The notes beneath the pieces were generated by a model. The model was given only the letters and a program-made list of their open reading frames with translations, did no database searches and was not told the DNA's origin. A stretch of 64,000 nt of DNA from Thermosynechococcus sichuanensis E542 (GTDB lineage Bacteria > Cyanobacteriota > Cyanobacteriia > Thermosynechococcales > Thermosynechococcaceae). This document shows positions 15,927-25,295 of the stretch, one piece after another. The first letter of the stretch is position 1. Each line of letters begins with the position of its first letter. Both the position numbers and the translations under genes were made by a program. The stretch lies in NCBI RefSeq assembly GCF_003555505.1, contig NZ_CP032152.1, positions 1,845,001 to 1,909,000 of the forward strand, in the 5' to 3' direction.

Positions 15927-18900
15927 ATGCCCAACCCCAGATGCTTAAGATGGACAGCTCTGTTGAGCCTTGGTGCAGCCACAATAGTTTTTGTGGATTT
16001 GGGGTTGGCGGTTGTGATGCCGCCCGCACCTCTGGCAGCGGGGGTGGATGTTTTCAGCGCGATCGCCATCTGGCTGACAGCCTTTTCGATCACAATGATG
16101 ACGGTTTGGCCACGTCCGGCCACATTCGATCGCCTGCAACTGCTGCACCAGAGCAGTGGTCTCGCCTTAGTCCTCATGGGGCTAGCGATCGCGAGCGAGG
16201 TGACAAACCTTTGGTCTGGAATACCCCTTAAAGAAACCTTCGACTTAGCCCCCTATGAGACGCTGCTGCGGCCATGGGCTTTTGTGGCCTTAGGTGTCGG
16301 GTTATGGGGCGTGAATGGCATCCCCCAGTGGCAAGTAGTGTTGAGCCAAGGGGGAGCGATCGTCAGTAGTAGTTTACTGCTCCTAGAGTTATTAGAGTTT
16401 GTTTACCAGTGGCCACAGCCTTTTAGCACCAGCAGCATTGGTACAGTCATGGCTGCTCTTCTCCTGTGCCTCCTGAGCACGAGTCTGTTGCTGTTGCGCC
16501 CTCATCGAGGTCTGATGCGCTACTTTTGGGCACCTACAGCAGGGGGGGTACTCTTGCGGCAATTGTTCCCTTGGGTGATTATTGGCCCAGCCGTGATTGG
16601 CTGGGTGGTGGAATTTATTCATCACGACCTCAACCTAGTTAACGGTACCGCTGCCCAACAGATTCAAGCCACGAGTACTATGGTTTTTTTTGTGACGTTG
16701 CTCGCCATTGGTGTCCGTCGCCTCAATCAACTGGAGCAAGAACGCCAATCGTTTTACCGCGCCTATACTGAGATTGAGCAAATTTTCCGCAGCAGTATCT
16801 TTTTATCGCCTTTTCCGATGGTTTTAGTGGCCGCTGATGGTCAATTGTGGTTGATGAATCGGGCATGGCAAGAAGAAACGGGCTACAGCCCCAGTGAGAT
16901 CACCACATGGCAGCAGTGGTTAACCGTTGCTTTTCCCCAAGAAGACCAACGCAAATGGGCGGCTACAGAATTTCAGCGTTGCCTTAACAATCACGAACGT
17001 GTTGAGCATGGTGATGTGAAAATCGCCACCCGCTGGGGGGAGGAGCGCATTTGGAATATGGTTTCCATTCCCCTACAACTGACCACCAGCAATCAGCATT
17101 TAGTTTTGGTTACGGCAGTGGATGTCAGTGAGCAGCGGCAAATGACCCAACAACTGGAGGCAAACAAGCTGGAACTGGAGTCCCAAGTGATTGCGCGAAC
17201 GCTGGATTTACTGCAAGTCAATGCGGAACTACAGGCCTCAGAAGAAAAACTGAATCAACTCTTGGATCGTGCCGATGCCTTCGTCAGTCAACTGCGAGCT
17301 TTCCCTGATGGCTCTTGGCGCTATGAATATCTCTCCCAAGGGCACCTGCGTATTCTCGGCTATAGCCCCTTTGACTTTAGGGAAAACCCCGATCTCTGGC
17401 GATCGCGAGTCCCCCCCGAGGACTGGGAAGCCTATCATCGTCCTTTTCGCGAGAAATTACTGCAAGAGGGTTGTGCTCACACTGAATACCGCTTTCAACA
17501 CCGCGACGGTCATTATCTGTGGATTTCCCTCAATGCCAGTGCAGAACGCCAAGGGGATGGCAGTTATCTGATTACCTGTGTGGGTGTGGATATTACCCAA
17601 CGCAAAAAAGCGGTTCTAGCGCTCGCTGAAAGTGAAGCCCGTTTTCGCCAAATGGCAGATTCCTCAACACTGATGATCTGGCTAGCGGACACGGAGGGTA
17701 AAGTTGACTTTGCCAACCAAACCATTCTCAAATTCTTGGGTACCTCCCTCGATGAACTCCTCGGCTGGAACTGGTTAAACTTTGTTCACCCTAGCGATCG
17801 CCCCTATGTTGAAGAACAAACCCACCAAGCGATTCAGCAGCAGCAGGGCTATGAGATTGAGTACCGTATCCGAAATCATCAGGGCATTTATCGTTGGATC
17901 CTGGAGCAAGCAGCACCCCGCTATGACGAGAATGGCACCTGTATTGGCTATATTGGCTCTGGAATTGACATTACCAAAATCAAGCTAGCAGAGGAAAAAC
18001 TGCGCCATGCCGCTTGGCAGGATAGCTTAACGGGTCTCCCGAATCGCACGTTCCTCACAGAGAAAATCGACCAACTGCTAGTTGCTTATCATCGGGGCGA
18101 GATCCTCCCCTTCGCTGTGATGTTCTTGGATTTAGATCGCTTTAAGGTGATCAATGATAGCTTAGGTCATGGTGCTGGAGATGAGTTACTGCTAGAAATT
18201 GCCCATCGCCTGCGATCAAGTATGCGGGAGCAGGACACCCTTGGCCGTCTGGGGGGAGATGAATTTATTGCCATTATCGAAAATATTCAGCAGGTGCAAG
18301 ATGTTTATGAGTGTGGCGATCGCCTGCGCTATCGGGTGAGTGAACCCTATGTGCTCAAGGGAACAGAAGTCAGTGTTGGCGTCAGTATTGGGATTGCTAT
18401 TGTGAATTCTTGTTACCACAGTGCAGGTGAACTGCTGCGGGATGCCGATATTGCCATGTATGCTGCCAAAGCACGGGGGCGAAACTGCATGCAACTGTTT
18501 CAACCGGAGTATCACCAAGCAGCTTACACCCGTCTGCACCGCGAACAGGAATTTCGCCGTGCCCTAGAGCAAGAGCAACTGGAGATTTTCTACCAGCCCA
18601 TTGTCACCCTGAATCATGGCAGCCTTGCGGGGTTTGAAGTCTTGGTCCGCTGGCAACATCCGGAGACGGGTTGGATTAGCCCCGCAGAGTTTTTGCCCCT
18701 AGCGATAGGTTTAGGCTTGGCCACAAAAGTTGATGAATGGGTACTCCAGAAAACTGTTGCAACACTTCGCGCTTGGCAACAAATGTTTGGCGCAGGGATT
18801 GCTGATTTAACCCTGAGTGTGAACATTTCCGATGCCTTTTTTGACTCTGGCCAAATGGTAAACCTACTCAAATCCCTTCTCGCAACCTATGGCATCCGTG

Positions 18901-19331
18901 GCCAACAGCTTATTTTAGAAATCACCGAGCAAGTGATCATGGCCAATCCAGAGTTGGCGCGAGAGCAACTGGAGGCACTCCAAGCCATGAAAATTCGTTG
19001 TAGTATTGATGACTTTGGCACCGGTTATTCTTCCCTCAGCCGTCTCAGTCAACTGCCATTGTATGCTCTGAAAATCGATCAGTCCTTTGTCCAAGGGATT
19101 GAGACCAGTTTCCAGAATTTAGAAATTGTGCGTGCCATTATTAGCTTGGCGCAGGCGATTCAACTGGAGGTGGTTGCCGAAGGCATTGAAAATACTTATC
19201 AAAAGCAGTGCCTGCAACAGTTGGGCTGTCAACGGGGACAGGGGTTTCTCTTTAGTAAGCCGTTGTCAGAAGCACAAGCTCGCCAGTTGCTAGAGGCAAC
19301 TGTGGCGATTCGGCAAGCGGAAAGCAAATAA
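15927..19331 (+). CDS. Membrane-bound PAS-GGDEF-EAL c-di-GMP signalling protein
   Basis: A 1134-residue multidomain protein. Residues 1-265 contain about seven membrane spans (LLSLGAATIVFVDLGLAVVM; VFSAIAIWLTAFSITMM; FPWVIIGPAVIGWVVEFI; TMVFFVTLLAIGV), a MASE-like sensor. Three PAS domains follow at about 285-425, 440-570 and 575-695; each of the first two ends in a PAC-type strand such as YLITCVGVDITQRKKA. The GGDEF domain is about 700-865 with the intact active motif GGDEF at 776-780. The EAL domain is about 875-1125, with EVL (904-906) in place of EAL and the loop-6 motif DDFGTGYSSL. Either synthase or phosphodiesterase activity is possible. It should sit in the plasma membrane. Confidence 0.92.
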   Translation: MPNPRCLRWTALLSLGAATIVFVDLGLAVVMPPAPLAAGVDVFSAIAIWLTAFSITMMTVWPRPATFDRLQLLHQSSGLALVLMGLAIASEVTNLWSGIPLKETFDLAPYETLLRPWAFVALGVGLWGVNGIPQWQVVLSQGGAIVSSSLLLLELLEFVYQWPQPFSTSSIGTVMAALLLCLLSTSLLLLRPHRGLMRYFWAPTAGGVLLRQLFPWVIIGPAVIGWVVEFIHHDLNLVNGTAAQQIQATSTMVFFVTLLAIGVRRLNQLEQERQSFYRAYTEIEQIFRSSIFLSPFPMVLVAADGQLWLMNRAWQEETGYSPSEITTWQQWLTVAFPQEDQRKWAATEFQRCLNNHERVEHGDVKIATRWGEERIWNMVSIPLQLTTSNQHLVLVTAVDVSEQRQMTQQLEANKLELESQVIARTLDLLQVNAELQASEEKLNQLLDRADAFVSQLRAFPDGSWRYEYLSQGHLRILGYSPFDFRENPDLWRSRVPPEDWEAYHRPFREKLLQEGCAHTEYRFQHRDGHYLWISLNASAERQGDGSYLITCVGVDITQRKKAVLALAESEARFRQMADSSTLMIWLADTEGKVDFANQTILKFLGTSLDELLGWNWLNFVHPSDRPYVEEQTHQAIQQQQGYEIEYRIRNHQGIYRWILEQAAPRYDENGTCIGYIGSGIDITKIKLAEEKLRHAAWQDSLTGLPNRTFLTEKIDQLLVAYHRGEILPFAVMFLDLDRFKVINDSLGHGAGDELLLEIAHRLRSSMREQDTLGRLGGDEFIAIIENIQQVQDVYECGDRLRYRVSEPYVLKGTEVSVGVSIGIAIVNSCYHSAGELLRDADIAMYAAKARGRNCMQLFQPEYHQAAYTRLHREQEFRRALEQEQLEIFYQPIVTLNHGSLAGFEVLVRWQHPETGWISPAEFLPLAIGLGLATKVDEWVLQKTVATLRAWQQMFGAGIADLTLSVNISDAFFDSGQMVNLLKSLLATYGIRGQQLILEITEQVIMANPELAREQLEALQAMKIRCSIDDFGTGYSSLSRLSQLPLYALKIDQSFVQGIETSFQNLEIVRAIISLAQAIQLEVVAEGIENTYQKQCLQQLGCQRGQGFLFSKPLSEAQARQLLEATVAIRQAESK

Positions 19332-19413
19332 TTGTTGCACTGAGATGAAAAATGAGTAGCCCCCAGAACCTATTGGCTATGGTTGAAAAAGAAAACCAAC
19401 TAGGGAAAGCCCT

Positions 19414-19806
19414 ATGGGACAACTGTACAGTGCAACTCTCTGCCTCGGTGTAATGTTTGGGGGAGCGATCGCCCCGGTAACCTTCTCTACGGTAGCTGTT
19501 GCCCAAGCCACCAATCCAGAACCGATTAACATTGCTGAGTTGGTGCGGGCCCGCAACTATGCCCGCCAGGCCGCAGAACGTGCCAATGGTGGATTAACCC
19601 GCTATCGAGCCGAGCAGTCCATGCATGGTCCTGTGCGTGAAGCCCCCTATGTGCGCAATGCCGACGGCTCCTACACGTTTCGGATCTTGGGCTATCGGGT
19701 CAGAAATGGCGTCCCCGAATCCATGCCCAGCATTGAAACAGTAGCGACTGTGGCTCCCGATGGTCGCACCACCATTGACTACAACGGCCCGATTCGCCGC
19801 AACTAA
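19414..19806 (+). CDS. Secreted hypothetical protein
   Basis: A 130-residue protein with an apparent Sec signal peptide (MGQLYSATLCLGVMFGGAIA, cleavage near VAVAQA). A 100-residue mature part follows: INIAELVRARNYARQAAERA, then NADGSYTFRILGYRVRNG and a Pro/Thr-rich end. ATG 19414 follows the GGDEF/EAL gene by 82 bp. The family is not recognised, although the compact YTFRILGYRV core suggests a small beta domain. Its TAA overlaps the stop of the convergent dps gene by 4 bp. Confidence 0.6.
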   Translation: MGQLYSATLCLGVMFGGAIAPVTFSTVAVAQATNPEPINIAELVRARNYARQAAERANGGLTRYRAEQSMHGPVREAPYVRNADGSYTFRILGYRVRNGVPESMPSIETVATVAPDGRTTIDYNGPIRRN

Positions 19807-20279
19807 CTGACCAAGCCATCGCCTTTGGCTAAAAACTCCTTGAGGAACCAGCGATGTTTTTGGTGAGTTTGCACTAAGCGGGTGTAGAGATCGGCGGTAC
19901 CAATATCCCCAGCCTCAGTGGCGACTTCGGCATCTTGGTGCATCTCGGTAATGATCAGCTCATGGTTGGCGATCGCCTCCTCGATCATTTGTTTGACCGT
20001 GAGTTGGCCAGTGGAGGGGGTTACCGTTGCCACTTTTAGGTAATCTGCGGGGTCTGCCACGGGTTGGCCATCGAGCATTAGGCTACGCTCCGCCAGTTCA
20101 TCAATCATGGCAAAAACCTCTGACCCCTGTTCTTCAAAGAGCAGGTGCAAATCCCGGAACAAAGGACCGTAGGTGAGCCAATGGTACTTTTTGTAGTTCA
20201 AATACATGACCACTGCGTTCGCCTGTTCCCGTTTCAGGGTTGTCAGCACTTGCTCTTTCAGCGTTGTTGTTGCACTCAT
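19803..20279 (-). CDS. dps: Dps-family mini-ferritin
   Basis: A 158-residue Dps protein. The ferroxidase segment YHWLTYGPLFRDLHLLFEEQ supplies H33, H45 and acidic residues at 49-50, followed by EVFAMIDELAERSLMLDGQP, the Dps hallmark around the di-iron site. The remaining helices include QMIEEAIANHELIITEMHQD and a C-terminal KHRWFLKEFLAKG. Dps dodecamers oxidise iron with H2O2 and store it, protecting DNA and photosystems. The ATG at 20279 follows an AAGGAG. A promoter and tandem repeats lie upstream (separate entries). Confidence 0.93.
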   Translation of the reverse strand: MSATTTLKEQVLTTLKREQANAVVMYLNYKKYHWLTYGPLFRDLHLLFEEQGSEVFAMIDELAERSLMLDGQPVADPADYLKVATVTPSTGQLTVKQMIEEAIANHELIITEMHQDAEVATEAGDIGTADLYTRLVQTHQKHRWFLKEFLAKGDGLVS

Positions 20280-20292
20280 AGCAGTCTCCTTT

Positions 20293-20310
20293 GACAGTCA
20301 TTGAACTGTC
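20293..20310. promoter_or_regulatory. 6-bp inverted repeat in the dps leader
   Basis: GACAGT (20293-20298) and ACTGTC (20305-20310) form a perfect palindrome with a 6-bp centre, between the dps -10 element and its ribosome binding site. It could be an operator or a 5' UTR hairpin. Confidence 0.35.
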
Positions 20311-20321
20311 CTGTGTTATTT

Positions 20322-20351
20322 ATCATACTCATAACGAGTACGTTTTAGCAA
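20322..20351 (-). promoter_or_regulatory. dps: Putative dps promoter
   Basis: Read on the minus strand, TTGCTA (20351-20346) and TATGAT (20327-20322) are 18 bp apart, matching -35 (4/6) and -10 (5/6). They lie about 45-70 bp upstream of the dps start. Confidence 0.45.
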
Positions 20352-20378
20352 CCTACAAGGGTACTCCTGTCATTCTAT

Positions 20379-20400
20379 TGACATTTAAGTGACATTTAAG
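20379..20400. promoter_or_regulatory. Tandem 11-bp direct repeat upstream of dps
   Basis: TGACATTTAAG occurs twice head to tail with no gap (20379-20389 and 20390-20400). On the opposite strand this gives TGTCA blocks spaced exactly one helical turn, the geometry bound by OmpR/PhoB-type response regulators. It is about 28 bp upstream of the dps -35, an activator position, and 83 bp upstream of the divergent FHA gene. Confidence 0.45.
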
Positions 20401-20482
20401 ATAGAGGTAGCTCCCTGCTGCTTATCAAAGTTAGGATAAACAGCATAATAATCAACTCAATTTAGTGTTTTTTGCTGCTCCT

Positions 20483-21439
20483 ATGGATGCTTCGGCCAAT
20501 CGCCCCGATACCTACGTCCCACACCTCCAAGCACCCACCCGTTCTGGGGAACAGCAGCGGGGGTTCATGCGCCCCAGTGAGCTAATTCTAGCGGCACCCA
20601 CCCCACGGTTATTATTGCACTCAGTTTACATGCAACGTTCTATCGTGTTGGATCAGTTACCCGCTTGGCAAATTGGTCGCAGTAAAGATTGTGATATTGT
20701 TTTGCCCGATCGCTGGTGTTCGCGGCATCACATTTGCATTGAGCGTCAAGCCGATCATCGCTATCGTTTGACCGACCTCAAGAGCATGAACGGGACATTT
20801 ATTGGCAATAATCGTATCCACGCGCCCCATATCCTCAAACACGGCGATCGCATTTCCATTGGTGAGTCAGAACTGGAATACATTGACCTGCGGGATGTGC
20901 CGAGTCCTCACCCCTACACCAATCATTCCCATGAGAGCAAGGGTCAAGTCACGGTGCTAATGACCCACTCTTCGCGTACCCAAGGGGAAATGTGGCGGGA
21001 AGTATTGAACTCCCAAGGGATTTCGACGATTTGGGCAACTTCCCACTTTGAGTTAGAAAAAATCATTGCCCATGTGGAGTCCCTCAACTGCAAAATCAGT
21101 CTATTGCTCTTGGATTTGGGGATGCCAAAAACCAATCCCTACGATTTTTGTCGCCAGTATCGCCAGCGCTATCCAGAAATGAATGTGATTCTCCTCAGTG
21201 GTATGCGCACCCGTGTCCACGAATCGGAGTGTAAGTGGGCGGTCAATCAAGGCGCAATGGCACTCTTTGCTGGTTTGCCCCGCGAAAATATGTTTGCCGA
21301 ACTCACGAGTATTACGGAGCGCTTGCAAACGATCGCCAAAGCCCTCCAGTGGCCTTACCTAAATCCTGAAGCCCTCACCAATACCCTGCTAAAACTCCAA
21401 GATGCCGTAGATGCCGAACTATCGGGGATTGTCCTCTAG
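20483..21439 (+). CDS. FHA domain protein with C-terminal pseudo-receiver domain
   Basis: A 318-residue protein. After a 45-residue N-terminal tail, residues about 50-135 form an FHA domain: WQIGRSKDCDIVLPDRWCSR with the GR, S and H of the phosphothreonine pocket, then KSMNGTFIGNNRI (the N-G pair). Residues about 160-280 are a receiver-like domain with LLLLDLGMP (phospho-Asp region) and VILLSGM. The acidic pair after beta 1 is missing (VLMTHSSRTQ) and the Lys after beta 5 is not evident (MALFAGLPRENM), so normal phosphorylation is doubtful. ATG 20483 is chosen. It probably reads a phospho-Thr signal in an unknown pathway. Confidence 0.82.
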   Translation: MDASANRPDTYVPHLQAPTRSGEQQRGFMRPSELILAAPTPRLLLHSVYMQRSIVLDQLPAWQIGRSKDCDIVLPDRWCSRHHICIERQADHRYRLTDLKSMNGTFIGNNRIHAPHILKHGDRISIGESELEYIDLRDVPSPHPYTNHSHESKGQVTVLMTHSSRTQGEMWREVLNSQGISTIWATSHFELEKIIAHVESLNCKISLLLLDLGMPKTNPYDFCRQYRQRYPEMNVILLSGMRTRVHESECKWAVNQGAMALFAGLPRENMFAELTSITERLQTIAKALQWPYLNPEALTNTLLKLQDAVDAELSGIVL

Positions 21440-21456
21440 AACGGCTGCACGGATGA

Positions 21457-23895
21457 GTGAGCAGTGCTACAGTCAGTGAAAGTAGTGTTTTCAGCAGATG
21501 GCGAACATTGGTTGTTACAGCGTCACAAATTAGTGCCCTCGATAAATCCCTAGGGCGGCTGGAGTGGCCGCGGTTATGTCAGCAGTTGGCAACGTTTGCT
21601 TCGACAAAGCGGGGAATGCGTCAGCTTCAAGGGGGAGACATCCTAGGGGGTACCCAAGCAGCCAGTCAAGTACTGTTGGCGCAAACCGCAGAGGTGATTG
21701 CCCTAGAAACGGTGCACCAAGTGCACTTAGATTTCAGTCAAGTGACGGACATTGCACCCGCCCTTGAGCGACTGGATCATCAGGGCTGTTTACAAGGCAC
21801 GGAATTACTGGCGATCGCCCACCTATTGAGTGCCGCGCGGCAACAGCGGCGTCAAATTGAGGAACACGAGCAACTCAATGAACTCCAACAACTGGTGGCC
21901 GGTGTCCGTACCTATCCGGAGGTGACCCAAGAGATTTACCGCTGCATTACTGATCAGGGGCAAGTGAGCGATCGCGCGAGTCCCGAATTGGCTCAGATTC
22001 GTCAGCAGCAACGGCAGTGTCGCGCCCAGATCCAGCAGCAACTTCAGCAACTGCTCCAGCAGCGGGCCAGTGCCATCCAAGAGGCGGTGGTGACGCAGCG
22101 GCGCGATCGCTATGTGTTGGCAGTCAAAGCCACCCACAAAGACCAGATGCCGGGGATTGTCCACGATCTGTCCGCCAGTGGTGCCACGCTCTACATTGAG
22201 CCGCAAGAAACCATTGACCTGCAAAACCGCCTGCAACAACTTGCCCATCAGGAGGCTGAAGCCGAACGCGCCATCTGCCAAGCCCTCTCGGATCAGTTGG
22301 CCACAATTAGTGATGATCTGTGGTACCTGCTAGATGTGCTGACCACCCTCGATATGGCAGTTGCCCGTGCCCACTATAGTCTCTGGTTGCAGGGAAACCC
22401 ACCGCAATTTGTCAGCGATACGCGGCTGCACCTGAAGGCCTTGCGCCATCCCCTCTTGGTGTGGCAGGAGCACCATGAACAGGGACAAACGGTTATTCCC
22501 ATTGACCTTGAATTGCACCCCCCCACAAAGGTGGTCACGATTACTGGCCCGAATACGGGGGGGAAAACAGCAACGCTAAAAACACTGGGATTGGCAGCCC
22601 TCATGGCCAAGGCGGGGTTGTATGTGCCGGCGGCTGCACCGGTTGAGTTGCCCTGGTTTACGGGCATTTGGGCCGACATTGGCGATGAGCAGTCCCTCAC
22701 CCAAAACCTATCCACCTTTTCTAGCCATATCTGCAATATCCGCGACATTCTTGCGGAACTGGAGGTGACTGGTGGGAATACTTTGGTGCTTCTCGATGAA
22801 ATCGGGGCAGGCACAGATCCCAGTGAAGGCACAGCCTTGGCGATCGCCCTATTGCGCTATCTTGCCGACCACGCCAGTCTCACCTTTGCCACCACCCACT
22901 ATGGTGAACTTAAAGCGCTTAAATATCAGGATAGCCGCTTTGAAAATGCCTCTGTGGAGTTTGATGAGGAGACCCTAGCCCCCACCTATCGGTTGCTATG
23001 GGGCATTCCGGGGCAATCCAATGCGTTGGCGATCGCCCAGCGGTTGGGGCTATACCCCAGCATTATTGAAGAGGCCAAGGCCTTTCTCAGTAGCGATAGC
23101 AACAGCGTCAATGAAATGATTATGGGACTGGTGAGCCAACGCCAAGCCCAAGAGGCCAAGACCGCCGCCGCGGCAACCCTGCTGCGCGATACCGAAGCCC
23201 TCTACCAAGAAATTGCCACCAAAGCCCAAGAACTGCGGCAACGCCAGCAGCAACTTCGTCAGCAGCAGGAAGAAGCGGTACGCACGGCCCTCCGTGGGGC
23301 ACAGCAGGAAATTGCCAAAGTCATTGCCCAACTCCAACGTGCCAACAGCCCTGAACAGGTGCAAGCGGCGCAAACGGCGCTGCATCAGATTGAGAAAACC
23401 TATTTACCGCCGCCGCCTCCCGCTGGCTTTATCCCGCGACCGGGCGATCGCGTTCGTTTGCCCCAGTGGCAACAGGTGGGTGAAGTCCTCAGCGTCAGCC
23501 AGCAGGGGGATATTGTCGTCCAAGTGGGGGCTGTGAAATTTACGGTGCCGCCCCATGCCGTGGAGTCCCTCAAGGGCGAGCCAGTACAAATCTCTAAACC
23601 CACCCTCCGCCAAGATCAATCCCCCCCCCCACCGCCCGCTCGCACCACAGCACCAGCTATTCGCACGGAGAGCCGTACCCTTGATCTGCGGGGCAAACGC
23701 ACCCATGAGGCAGAACCCCTCCTAGAGGCATTTCTCAACCGCCACCAGGGAACAGTTTGGATTATCCATGGCCACGGCACTGGTGCCCTACGCCAGTTTG
23801 TGCATCAATTTCTAGATCAGCACCCCAGCGTTCAAAGCTATACCCTTGCGCCTCCTGAAGAGGGTGGCCGGGGGGTAACCATTGTGCAGTTATAG
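21457..23895 (+). CDS. mutS2: Endonuclease MutS2
   Basis: An 812-residue protein with the core [20 protein letters not shown] at about 35, then lever and clamp helices rich in Gln. Walker A is [17 protein letters not shown], Walker B is [17 protein letters not shown], and the switch is [14 protein letters not shown]-terminal Smr nuclease domain follows ([33 protein letters not shown]). MutS2 suppresses recombination and, in other bacteria, acts on collided ribosomes. The start is uncertain: GTG 21457 is 17 bp after the FHA gene, and the first 25 residues are not conserved-looking. A Pro-rich linker contains a 10-base C run (23621-23630). Confidence 0.92.
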   Translation: MSSATVSESSVFSRWRTLVVTASQISALDKSLGRLEWPRLCQQLATFASTKRGMRQLQGGDILGGTQAASQVLLAQTAEVIALETVHQVHLDFSQVTDIAPALERLDHQGCLQGTELLAIAHLLSAARQQRRQIEEHEQLNELQQLVAGVRTYPEVTQEIYRCITDQGQVSDRASPELAQIRQQQRQCRAQIQQQLQQLLQQRASAIQEAVVTQRRDRYVLAVKATHKDQMPGIVHDLSASGATLYIEPQETIDLQNRLQQLAHQEAEAERAICQALSDQLATISDDLWYLLDVLTTLDMAVARAHYSLWLQGNPPQFVSDTRLHLKALRHPLLVWQEHHEQGQTVIPIDLELHPPTKVVTITGPNTGGKTATLKTLGLAALMAKAGLYVPAAAPVELPWFTGIWADIGDEQSLTQNLSTFSSHICNIRDILAELEVTGGNTLVLLDEIGAGTDPSEGTALAIALLRYLADHASLTFATTHYGELKALKYQDSRFENASVEFDEETLAPTYRLLWGIPGQSNALAIAQRLGLYPSIIEEAKAFLSSDSNSVNEMIMGLVSQRQAQEAKTAAAATLLRDTEALYQEIATKAQELRQRQQQLRQQQEEAVRTALRGAQQEIAKVIAQLQRANSPEQVQAAQTALHQIEKTYLPPPPPAGFIPRPGDRVRLPQWQQVGEVLSVSQQGDIVVQVGAVKFTVPPHAVESLKGEPVQISKPTLRQDQSPPPPPARTTAPAIRTESRTLDLRGKRTHEAEPLLEAFLNRHQGTVWIIHGHGTGALRQFVHQFLDQHPSVQSYTLAPPEEGGRGVTIVQL

Positions 23896-23906
23896 GAACA
23901 AGACCC

Positions 23907-25295
23907 ATGCAGCAGCGCATTAAAGACATCCTTCAGCAAGGCCAAGTGGGCGATCGCGTCACCGTCAAGGGCTGGGTGCGCACCAAACGCGAACTCAAGG
24001 AGTGTACCTTTGTCAACGTCAACGATGGCTCCACCCTCGCCGGGTTGCAGGTGGTCATTCCCAACACCGTAGCAGCAGCTACGCCAGCCATCAAAGACCT
24101 GACCACAGGGGCGGCCGCAGAATTTAGTGGCGAATTGGTCCCCTCCCCTGGCAAAAACCAAGCCATTGAACTCCATGCCCAGCAGATTCACCTTTGGGGC
24201 GGTGCCGATCCAGAAACCTATCCCCTGCAAAAGAAACGCCACAGCTTTGAATTTTTGCGCACCATTGGTCATCTGCGACCGCGCACCAATACCCTCGGTG
24301 CGGTGATGCGAGTGCGCAATGCCTGTGCCATGGCTATTCACCAGTTCTTTCAGGAGCGGGGATTCCTCTGGGTACACACGCCCATCATTACCGCCAGTGA
24401 CTGCGAAGGGGCTGGGGAACTCTTTACCGTCACCACACTGGATTTAGCCCAGCCCCCCAAAACCCCAGAAGGCCAAATTGACTTTAGTCAAGACTTTTTT
24501 GGTCGGCGTGCCTACCTCACCGTCAGTGGCCAACTGGAGGCAGAAATTATGGCCACAGCTTTTACCAATGTCTATACCTTTGGTCCTACGTTCCGCGCTG
24601 AAAACTCCAATACCTCGCGCCACCTTGCCGAGTTTTGGATGGTGGAGCCAGAAATGGCCTTCTGTGACCTGATGGGGGATATGGAATTGGCGGAGGCTTT
24701 TTTGCAGTTTGTCTTTCGCTATGTCCTTGACCACTGCCCAGAGGAGATGGCCTTCTTTCAGGAGCGGATTGATAAGAGCGTCATGGCCACTGCTGAACAG
24801 ATGGCTAGCCAACCCTTTGCCCGCTTGAGCTACACAGAAGCCATTCAAGTCCTTGAAAAGAGTGGCCGTGCCTTCGAATTTCCGGTGGCTTGGGGGCTAG
24901 ACCTGCAATCGGAGCATGAGCGTTACCTTGCTGAGGAATACTGCCAGCGCCCTGTGATTGTCTATGATTATCCCGCTGCCATCAAAGCCTTCTATATGCG
25001 CCTCAATGACGATGGCAAAACTGTCGCAGCCATGGATGTCCTCGCCCCCAAAATTGGTGAGATTATTGGCGGTTCGCAGCGGGAAGAGCGCTTTGACGTG
25101 TTGCAGCAGCGGATTGTCAGCCAAGGCCTAGACCCTGCCCCCTACTGGTGGTACTTGGATTTGCGCCGCTATGGCAGTGTCCCCCATGCCGGTTTTGGTC
25201 TGGGCTTTGAGCGGCTGGTGCAGTTTATGACGGGAATGGACAATATCCGTGATGTCATTCCTTTTCCGCGCACACCGGGCAACGCTGAGTTTTAG
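23907..25295 (+). CDS. asnS: Asparaginyl-tRNA synthetase
   Basis: A 462-residue class IIb synthetase. The N-terminal OB anticodon-binding domain reads [20 protein letters not shown]. Class II motif 1 is in [20 protein letters not shown], and the active site includes [40 protein letters not shown] (motif 2) and [16 protein letters not shown] (motif 3). The full length is standard. It charges tRNA-Asn directly. ATG 23907 is 12 bp after mutS2, suggesting co-transcription. The TAG overlaps the stop of the convergent antiporter by 4 bp. Confidence 0.96.
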   Translation: MQQRIKDILQQGQVGDRVTVKGWVRTKRELKECTFVNVNDGSTLAGLQVVIPNTVAAATPAIKDLTTGAAAEFSGELVPSPGKNQAIELHAQQIHLWGGADPETYPLQKKRHSFEFLRTIGHLRPRTNTLGAVMRVRNACAMAIHQFFQERGFLWVHTPIITASDCEGAGELFTVTTLDLAQPPKTPEGQIDFSQDFFGRRAYLTVSGQLEAEIMATAFTNVYTFGPTFRAENSNTSRHLAEFWMVEPEMAFCDLMGDMELAEAFLQFVFRYVLDHCPEEMAFFQERIDKSVMATAEQMASQPFARLSYTEAIQVLEKSGRAFEFPVAWGLDLQSEHERYLAEEYCQRPVIVYDYPAAIKAFYMRLNDDGKTVAAMDVLAPKIGEIIGGSQREERFDVLQQRIVSQGLDPAPYWWYLDLRRYGSVPHAGFGLGFERLVQFMTGMDNIRDVIPFPRTPGNAEF

